Below are positions 6,198 through 10,664 of a stretch of DNA of 10,664 nt, one piece after another. The notes beneath the pieces were generated by a model. The model did not search any database and was not told where the DNA came from. It saw only the letters and a list, made by a program, of their open reading frames with translations. Location: the NCBI GenBank assembly GCA_964369355.1, contig CAYJEO010000028.1, positions 1-10,664 of the forward strand. The letters are read 5' to 3'. Numbering within the stretch: the stretch's first letter is position 1; each line of letters begins with the position of its first letter. Both the position numbers and the translations under genes were made by a program. The DNA comes from CAYJEO01 sp964369355. GTDB lineage: Bacteria > Bacillota_I > Bacilli_A > RF39 > UBA660.

Positions 6198-6443
6198 ATG
6201 GATAAATTAATTTTTTTAGAACAGGATTTAGAAATTTTCACAAACTTACGTGACAACTTTGAATATGCATCTAGATTAATTAATACTATACAAAAACTAA
6301 AAACTGAAAAGTTTGAACATGATTTTACTTATGCTGAAATTACATATTTTAGTAGAATTAAAGATGATAATTATCATCAAATGCTATCGTCTGCTGTTAA
6401 TGAAATTAAACCTAATTTTATAAATGAAGGTAAAGTTAAATAG
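6198..6443 (+). CDS. Small hypothetical protein downstream of rbfA
   Basis: An 81-residue protein I cannot assign. It starts one base after the rbfA stop, with GAGGAG at 6185-6190 as a strong ribosome binding site inside the end of rbfA, so expression is coupled. It is soluble-looking, without signal peptide or membrane segment, and rich in charged residues. Predicted helical character runs through LEQDLEIFTNLRDNFEYASRLINTI, followed by DFTYAEITYFSRIKDDNYHQM. Codon use matches rbfA. The longer in-frame version from ATG 6171 overlaps rbfA and is less likely. The tyrS promoter starts directly after its TAG, and there is no terminator between. In many Bacilli truB or another RNA-processing gene follows rbfA, but this has no pseudouridine synthase motif. 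Confidence 0.75.
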   Translation: MDKLIFLEQDLEIFTNLRDNFEYASRLINTIQKLKTEKFEHDFTYAEITYFSRIKDDNYHQMLSSAVNEIKPNFINEGKVK

Positions 6444-6472
6444 TTGACTATACATATAAAGTATGATAATAT
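6444..6472 (+). promoter_or_regulatory. Promoter of the tyrS T-box leader
   Basis: TTGACT at 6444-6449, a 17-base spacer, and TAATAT at 6467-6472 with a TGA extension (TG at 6464-6465). It begins at the base after the stop of the preceding gene. The start near 6479 would give a leader of about 220 nt before tyrS. Confidence 0.75.
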
Positions 6473-6478
6473 AATTAC

Positions 6479-6681
6479 ATTGTTGATTGAGAAGAATAAT
6501 AAGTAGTATATTTACTTGAAATTAGAAAATAAGCGGTTGATGAAAGCTTATCAAGGTAAATATTATGAATTACATATTTGGAGTCAAATCGTAAACTTGC
6601 GTTAAAAGTAAAGTGCATAATAAACATTATGAAGTAAGGTGGTACCGCTCTTTTGAGTCCTTATATTCATAGTGTTTTTTT
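6479..6681 (+). promoter_or_regulatory. T-box riboswitch with tyrosine (UAC) specifier
   Basis: A leader RNA that senses uncharged tRNA-Tyr and lets transcription continue into tyrS when tyrosylated tRNA is scarce. The base of Stem I pairs GATTGA (about 6485) with TCAAATC (about 6584). AAGTAGT and GCGGTTGATGAAAGC mark the conserved internal and apical parts. The specifier side reads GAATTACA, with UAC at 6571-6573 followed by the usual purine. The T-box proper, AAGGTGGTACCGC (6636-6648), includes the UGG-containing bulge that pairs with the tRNA acceptor end. The competing terminator pairs AACATTATGAA (6623-6633) and AAGG (6636-6639) with CCTT (6659-6662) and TTCATAGTGTT (6666-6676), followed by a T-run to 6681. 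The specifier agrees with the gene downstream. Stem boundaries are by eye. Confidence 0.92.
6623..6681 (+). terminator. Regulated intrinsic terminator of the tyrS T-box
   Basis: An 11-bp stem (6623-6633 with 6666-6676, one G-U pair) extended inward by AAGG/CCTT and a small CTC-TTTT-GAG hairpin, then seven T's ending at 6681. The left side overlaps the T-box sequence, so terminator and antiterminator are mutually exclusive. Confidence 0.85.
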
Positions 6682-6700
6682 GTTTAGAGGAGGAATTAAA

Positions 6701-7942
6701 ATGAAATTTTACGAAGAATTACAATACAGAGGTCAAGTGAATGATATTACTTCACCTGACTTAATAGAAAAATTAAATAATGGCGGTCTTACTTTTTATA
6801 TAGGTGTAGATCCAACTGGAGATTCAATGCATATTGGTCATTATTCTTCTGTAATAGTAATGGCTAAAAGACTATTAGATAACGGTCATAACCCAATTAT
6901 ACTAATGGGTGGTGGAACAGGGCTAATTGGGGATCCTAAGCCTAATGTAGAGCGTCCTATGATATCAAAAGAGCAAGTATTACATAATATTGATAATATT
7001 AAGAATCAAGTTTCTTCAATTTTGAAAAAAGATATTACAATTGATAATAATGCTAATTGGTTATTAGGGATTGATGCAATTGATTATTTAAGAGATTATG
7101 GTAAGTTTTTTAATATAAATTATATGTTATCTAAAGATACTGTTAAAAGAAGATTAGATGTTGGTATTACTTATACTGAATTTTCTTATATGATATTACA
7201 GTCAATTGACTTTTTAAAACTTTATGAAAGACATAATTGTACGTTACAAATTGGTGGTCAAGATCAATGGGGTAATATTACTTCTGGTTTAGAGTTAATT
7301 AGAAAAGTTCATGGTCCAGAAGTAGAGTGTTTTGGTCTTACTATGCCTTTAATTACAAGAGCAGATGGTTCTAAATTTGGTAAGTCTGAAAATGGTGAAG
7401 CTTTATGGTTAGATAAAAATAAAACATCTTCTTATGAGATGTATCAGTATTTTATTAATGCTGAAGATTCTAAAGTAGTTGAGTATTTAAAAATGTTAAC
7501 GTTCTTAACTCCTGATGAAATAAATGAAATTGAAAAATCTCATTTAGAAACTCCTGAATTAAGAGTTGCTCAAAAAGCTTTAGCTAAGTCTGTTATTACT
7601 TTCTTACATGGTGAAGAAGAGTATTTAAAAGCGTTAAAAATAAGTGAAGTATTATTCTCTGGTGAAGTTTCTAAATTATCTTATGATGAAGCATTAGATG
7701 CTTTTAAAAATGTTGATTCTTTTGAAATTAATACTGAAGAAAATATTGTTGATTTTTTAGTTAATAATAAAATAACTTCTTCTAAAAGAGAGGCTAGAGA
7801 ATTTGTTTTAGCTGGTTCTATTAGTGTTAATGGTACAAAGATAACTGAAATAGATAAAGTTATTACTTCTTCTATGGGAATTAATAATAAATTAATTATC
7901 GTAAGACGTGGTAAGAAAAAATACTATTTTGGATCGTTTTAA
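6701..7942 (+). CDS. tyrS: Tyrosyl-tRNA synthetase (TyrRS)
   Basis: A class I synthetase of 413 residues that activates L-tyrosine with ATP and charges tRNA-Tyr in the cytoplasm. The Rossmann catalytic domain has FYIGVDPTGDSMHIGH with HIGH at 44-47, the tyrosine pocket TYTEFSYMILQSIDF, GGQDQWGNITSG, and the KMSKS-equivalent KFGKS (225-229), which is the form normal for bacterial TyrRS. A helical tRNA-binding region follows, then an S4 RNA-binding domain from about residue 348 (KITSSKREAREFVLAGSISVNG). Length is typical of the bacterial TyrS type. ATG 6701 has a perfect AGAGGAGG upstream (6687-6694). In-frame codons further upstream lie in the leader terminator and are not used. Expression is controlled by the T-box in front, and it converges with rpsD. 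Confidence 0.98.
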   Translation: MKFYEELQYRGQVNDITSPDLIEKLNNGGLTFYIGVDPTGDSMHIGHYSSVIVMAKRLLDNGHNPIILMGGGTGLIGDPKPNVERPMISKEQVLHNIDNIKNQVSSILKKDITIDNNANWLLGIDAIDYLRDYGKFFNINYMLSKDTVKRRLDVGITYTEFSYMILQSIDFLKLYERHNCTLQIGGQDQWGNITSGLELIRKVHGPEVECFGLTMPLITRADGSKFGKSENGEALWLDKNKTSSYEMYQYFINAEDSKVVEYLKMLTFLTPDEINEIEKSHLETPELRVAQKALAKSVITFLHGEEEYLKALKISEVLFSGEVSKLSYDEALDAFKNVDSFEINTEENIVDFLVNNKITSSKREAREFVLAGSISVNGTKITEIDKVITSSMGINNKLIIVRRGKKKYYFGSF

Positions 7943-7970
7943 TATTAATGATTTAAATAATTGTAGTATA

Positions 7971-8000
7971 AAAAGACATTTTTCTAAATGTCTTTTTTTT
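7971..8000 (+). terminator. tyrS terminator
   Basis: AAAAGACATTT (7971-7981) pairs with AAATGTCTTTT (7986-7996) around a 4-base loop, with T's continuing to 8000. It lies 28 bases after the tyrS stop and faces the rpsD terminator. Confidence 0.9.
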
Positions 8001-8018
8001 AGTCGAAATATATAGCAC

Positions 8019-8045
8019 AAAAAAAGAAACTTTTTTAAGTTTCTT
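8019..8045 (-). terminator. rpsD terminator overlapping the stop codon
   Basis: Read on the minus strand, AAGAAACTT (8045-8037) pairs with AAGTTTCTT (8032-8024) around a 4-base loop, followed by seven T's (8025-8019). Two bases of the rpsD stop codon (8044-8046) lie in the stem. Confidence 0.88.
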
Positions 8046-8646
8046 ATCTGTTGTAGTATTCTACGATTAATGATTCGTTAATTTCTTGATTTAATTCACT
8101 ACGTTCTGGTAATCTTACGAATGTTCCAGCCATATTTTTTTCATCATAAGTAACGAATTCAACACGATTATTTCTAGCTTCTAAAGCAGCTAATACAACT
8201 TTTAATTCTTTGTCAGCTTCTTTAATAGAAATAACGTCTCCTGGTTTACATCTGTATGATGGAATATCAACTTTTTTACCATTAACAGTAATATGTCCGT
8301 GGTTAACTAATTGACGAGCTCCTTTACGAGTTGCTGCAAATCCAATTCTGTATGTTAAGTTATCTAAACGACTTTCTAATAATTTAAATAAGTTTTCTCC
8401 TAATACACCTTTTAATTTAGATGCATCAGTAAATGTTCTTTTAAATTGTTTTTCGTTTACTCCATACATGAATCTAACTTTTTGTTTTTCTTTTAATTGA
8501 ATACCGTAGTTAGATAATTTTTTTTGTCTAGCTTTTCCGTGTTGACCTGGAATATAAGGTCTTTTAGCTAATTCTTCACCAGTTTCTAATACAGAAAATC
8601 CTAATCTTCTTGATTTTCTATAAGTTGGTCCTAAATATCTTGCCAT
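8044..8646 (-). CDS. rpsD: 30S ribosomal protein S4
   Basis: A primary 16S rRNA-binding protein that nucleates 30S assembly and contributes to decoding accuracy; in Bacillus it also represses its own synthesis. The 200 residues have the family's N-terminal region MARYLGPTYRKSRRLGFSVLETG...KRPYIPGQHG, then LSNYGIQLKEKQKVRFMYGV, and an S4 domain at about 91-150 (ESRLDNLTYRIGF through VNGKKVDIPSYRCKPGD). No zinc-binding cysteine cluster is present in the N-terminus, so it is the C-minus form found in Bacilli. The start is at 8646 (MARYLG), with AGGAGG 7 bases upstream on the minus strand; the longer frame to 8697 adds 17 unconserved residues in the leader. It is a single-gene transcript with its own promoter, leader and terminator, convergent with tyrS and divergent from ezrA. 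Confidence 0.98.
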   Translation of the reverse strand: MARYLGPTYRKSRRLGFSVLETGEELAKRPYIPGQHGKARQKKLSNYGIQLKEKQKVRFMYGVNEKQFKRTFTDASKLKGVLGENLFKLLESRLDNLTYRIGFAATRKGARQLVNHGHITVNGKKVDIPSYRCKPGDVISIKEADKELKVVLAALEARNNRVEFVTYDEKNMAGTFVRLPERSELNQEINESLIVEYYNR

Positions 8647-8813
8647 AATTTTTTCCTCCTCTTGAATTTCAAATACAAATAAGAGTCTGTTTTCCAAGAT
8701 GATAAGATGTTTAATATTAATATCTTCGCTTAGCAGCTGTTAAGTTACCAATAACCCCTATAGGGAATAAACATTACCACTTTAAAACAGTGCTGCTTTT
8801 AAGTGCATTTGCT
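8647..8813 (-). promoter_or_regulatory. Structured rpsD leader, probable S4 autoregulatory RNA
   Basis: About 167 untranslated nt lie between the predicted start of transcription and the rpsD ATG. On the minus strand, AGCAGC-AC-TGTT pairs with AACAGCTGCT about 65 nt later, enclosing AAGT/ACTT and a CCCTATAGGG hairpin (plus-strand 8757-8766). B. subtilis rpsD is known to be repressed by S4 through a structured leader resembling the S4 site in 16S rRNA; that this leader does the same is inference from its position, length and folding. No terminator-like U-run is seen in it, which suggests control of translation. Confidence 0.6.
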
Positions 8814-8819
8814 TATAAG

Positions 8820-8848
8820 ATTATATTATTTTTTATGCAATTAGTCAA
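8820..8848 (-). promoter_or_regulatory. rpsD promoter
   Basis: On the minus strand, TTGACT (8848-8843), a 17-base spacer and TATAAT (8825-8820): a near-consensus sigma-A promoter, as expected for a ribosomal protein gene. The predicted start is near 8813. The region from here to ezrA holds no other gene and is AT-rich. Confidence 0.88.
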
Positions 8849-8915
8849 GGTTTTTTCTAGGTTTTTGAGTATTTAGTAAAATATTTTTTTTAAATTTTGA
8901 AAAAAGTATCAAATT

Positions 8916-8943
8916 TTGTCTAGTTTTGTGATAAAATTATAAT
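8916..8943 (+). promoter_or_regulatory. ezrA promoter region
   Basis: Two overlapping -10 candidates are visible: an extended TGATAAAAT at 8929-8937, and TATAAT at 8938-8943 with TTGTCT (8916-8921) 16 bases upstream. The first places the start of transcription before the AGGGGTGAT ribosome binding site (8947-8955) and is therefore the better choice, although its -35 is poor. Confidence 0.5.
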
Positions 8944-8958
8944 ATCAGGGGTGATATA

Positions 8959-10664
8959 GTGGATAATGTATTCTTAATCATAGCATCATTTTGCTTAGTT
9001 GCATTCGTTGCAATCGTAGTAGTTATATCTGCTATGAGATCAAGAAAAAATAACAAATATAAGAAAATTTTAGATAAATTAGAAATAGAAAAGAACATAA
9101 TTGATTCTACTCCAATTAGTCCAGAGTTATCAAAAATAGAGGCTTTTTTAAAAAATGAAAAGTTAAATATTATGTATTCTGATTGGAAGGATCGTTTAGA
9201 TGTTATTAAAAGAAGTCAAATTCCTAAATTAACGGATATGATTATTGAGGCTGATTTTTCATTGTCTCAAAATGATTATAAATCAACTTTATGTAAGATT
9301 GCTCGTTTAGAGATGGAAATTTATAAGGTAAGGACTAATTCGGAATTCTTGCTTAATGAAATTAAAGATATAACAACGTCTGAAGAAAAAAATAGAGCAA
9401 TCATTACTAAATTAAAAACTGAATATAGAGAAATTTATCAAAAGTATAGTGATAATAAAGTTTCTTTTGGTGAAGTAGAGGAGTCTGTTAGATTACAGCT
9501 TGAAAATATTTCAAGAAAGTTTGAGTCTTTTGAAAATGCTATTGATAATAATGATTATGCTGAGTTAAATCCTATTATTAGAGCAATTGATGATTCTTTA
9601 AGACAAATGGTTATTATTGTTGATGAAGTTCCTTCTATTGTATTAATGGCTAACAATATTTTACCTAAGAAAATTAATGAATTAGATAAAATGTATTTAT
9701 GGATGACTCGTTCTGGTTTTCCACTAGATTATTTAAATATTGAGTACAATGTTGAAGAGGCTAAGAAGAAAATAGTTGATGTGTTATCTAGAACTAAGGT
9801 TTTAAATTTAGAAGATTGTATGTTTGAGTTAAAAGTATTGTCTGAGTATTTTGATACTTTATTTGCTGATTTAGAAAAAGAAAAATTAAATAGAAGTATT
9901 TATGAAGAAACTGATTCTACATTTAGTAAAAAGTTAAATAAATTAAATGTATTAATTAATGATATTTTTTCTCAAATTAATGAAATTAAAAATATTTATA
10001 ATTTATCTAAGAATGACATTAATGTTTTAAATGAAGTATATCATGAATTAAAACAATTAAATGCTGATTATAAAACTTTAGTAACTCATACAAGTAATAA
10101 TACATTTGCGTATTCTCATTTAATTAAAGAAATGGAAGCGTTAACTGTAAGATTAGCTGTTGTTGAAGAAAATTTAGATTCTTCTTTAAATGCTATTGGT
10201 AGTATGAGAGATGATGAAGTAAGAGCTCGTCAACAATTAGAGGAAATTAAAACTATTTTAAAAGATGCTAAAGCTAAATTGTCTGATTTTAATTTACCGG
10301 AAGTTCCTAAAAATTATTATACAGAATTAGAAGAGGCTCAAGAGGCTATTAAAGAAATAGTAAAAGAGTTAGATAAAAGACCTATTACTATTGAAGTATT
10401 AAATACAAGAGTAGATACAGCACGTGATTTAGTGTTTAAGTTATTTGCTAAAACTAAAGAAACTATTAAACAAGCAAGAGCTGCTGAAATGGCTATTGTT
10501 TATGGTAATAGATATAGAACTAGTGATGAAGATATTAATAGAAATTTAAATATGTCAGAAAATTTATTTTTCAAGGGTGAATATCAAAAGTCATTAGAAC
10601 TTACAATTAATTCATTAAATACTATTATTCCAAATATACATGATAAGTTATTATCATTATATGG
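8959..10664 (+). CDS. ezrA: Septation ring formation regulator EzrA (3'-truncated by window)
   Basis: A membrane-anchored cell-division protein of Bacilli that binds FtsZ, prevents extra Z-rings and takes part in septal peptidoglycan synthesis. The visible 568 residues start with a single N-terminal transmembrane helix (about 4-25, FLIIASFCLVAFVAIVVVI) followed by the basic RSRKNNKYKK, then a long cytoplasmic coiled-coil, spectrin-like rod. The C-terminal signature YGNRYR (515-520) followed by LFFKGEYQKSLE identifies the family. B. subtilis EzrA is about 562 residues, so only a few residues are probably missing. The start is GTG 8959, with AGGGGTG 5 bases upstream; the first internal ATG lies after the membrane helix. 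It is divergent from rpsD. Confidence 0.96.
   Translation, partial: MDNVFLIIASFCLVAFVAIVVVISAMRSRKNNKYKKILDKLEIEKNIIDSTPISPELSKIEAFLKNEKLNIMYSDWKDRLDVIKRSQIPKLTDMIIEADFSLSQNDYKSTLCKIARLEMEIYKVRTNSEFLLNEIKDITTSEEKNRAIITKLKTEYREIYQKYSDNKVSFGEVEESVRLQLENISRKFESFENAIDNNDYAELNPIIRAIDDSLRQMVIIVDEVPSIVLMANNILPKKINELDKMYLWMTRSGFPLDYLNIEYNVEEAKKKIVDVLSRTKVLNLEDCMFELKVLSEYFDTLFADLEKEKLNRSIYEETDSTFSKKLNKLNVLINDIFSQINEIKNIYNLSKNDINVLNEVYHELKQLNADYKTLVTHTSNNTFAYSHLIKEMEALTVRLAVVEENLDSSLNAIGSMRDDEVRARQQLEEIKTILKDAKAKLSDFNLPEVPKNYYTELEEAQEAIKEIVKELDKRPITIEVLNTRVDTARDLVFKLFAKTKETIKQARAAEMAIVYGNRYRTSDEDINRNLNMSENLFFKGEYQKSLELTINSLNTIIPNIHDKLLSLY

Noticed and set aside
6653..6700. Longer tyrS start inside the T-box terminator
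   Set aside because: The first 16 residues would be encoded by the regulatory hairpin, while ATG 6701 has an ideal AGAGGAGG and matches the normal TyrRS N-terminus.
8647..8697. 17-residue N-terminal extension of S4
   Set aside because: S4 universally begins MARY..., and AGGAGG lies just before that ATG; the extension is part of the leader.

Overview
The window is about one quarter G+C by eye and reads like a chromosomal segment from a low-GC Gram-positive bacterium of the Bacilli (Bacillota). The evidence is EzrA, a C-minus ribosomal protein S4, a T-box in front of tyrS, GGTGAT/AGGAGG ribosome binding sites and U-tract terminators. A gut lineage of the Erysipelotrichales/RF39 kind would fit, but that is inference. 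UGA behaves as a stop and tryptophan is encoded by TGG, so this is not a mycoplasma-type code.

Left part (1-4590), cell wall. The window opens in the C-terminal domain of a cation-diffusion-facilitator metal exporter, followed by terminator-like hairpins. Next come a first MurE-like ligase, a 154-residue protein of unknown function that overlaps its end, a second MurE-like ligase, and mraY directly abutting it. The two MurE paralogues differ in the loop that selects the third amino acid of the peptidoglycan stem: DDPH in the first, DNPR (the meso-diaminopimelate signature) in the second. There is no murF in the slot where Bacilli usually carry it.

Middle part (4559-5803), a likely inserted surface-protein cassette. 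A type IV prepilin-like N-terminus is fused to BspA-type leucine-rich repeats. The gene is flanked by two perfect 30-bp copies of the same terminator, and the downstream copy still carries the last codons of mraY. This looks like an insertion at the 3' end of mraY that rebuilt the end of that gene, and it is the most unusual thing in the window.

Right part (5804-10664), translation and division. rbfA has a good promoter and is followed by an 81-residue unknown gene. tyrS comes next, behind an extended -10 promoter and a complete tyrosine T-box leader with a UAC specifier and an intrinsic terminator. tyrS converges on rpsD (minus strand), and each has its own terminator. rpsD has a near-consensus promoter and a structured leader of about 167 nt, probably for S4 autoregulation. 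Divergent from it is ezrA, which runs off the right edge near its expected end. The tyrS, rpsD and ezrA neighbourhood resembles that of Bacillus subtilis as I remember it.
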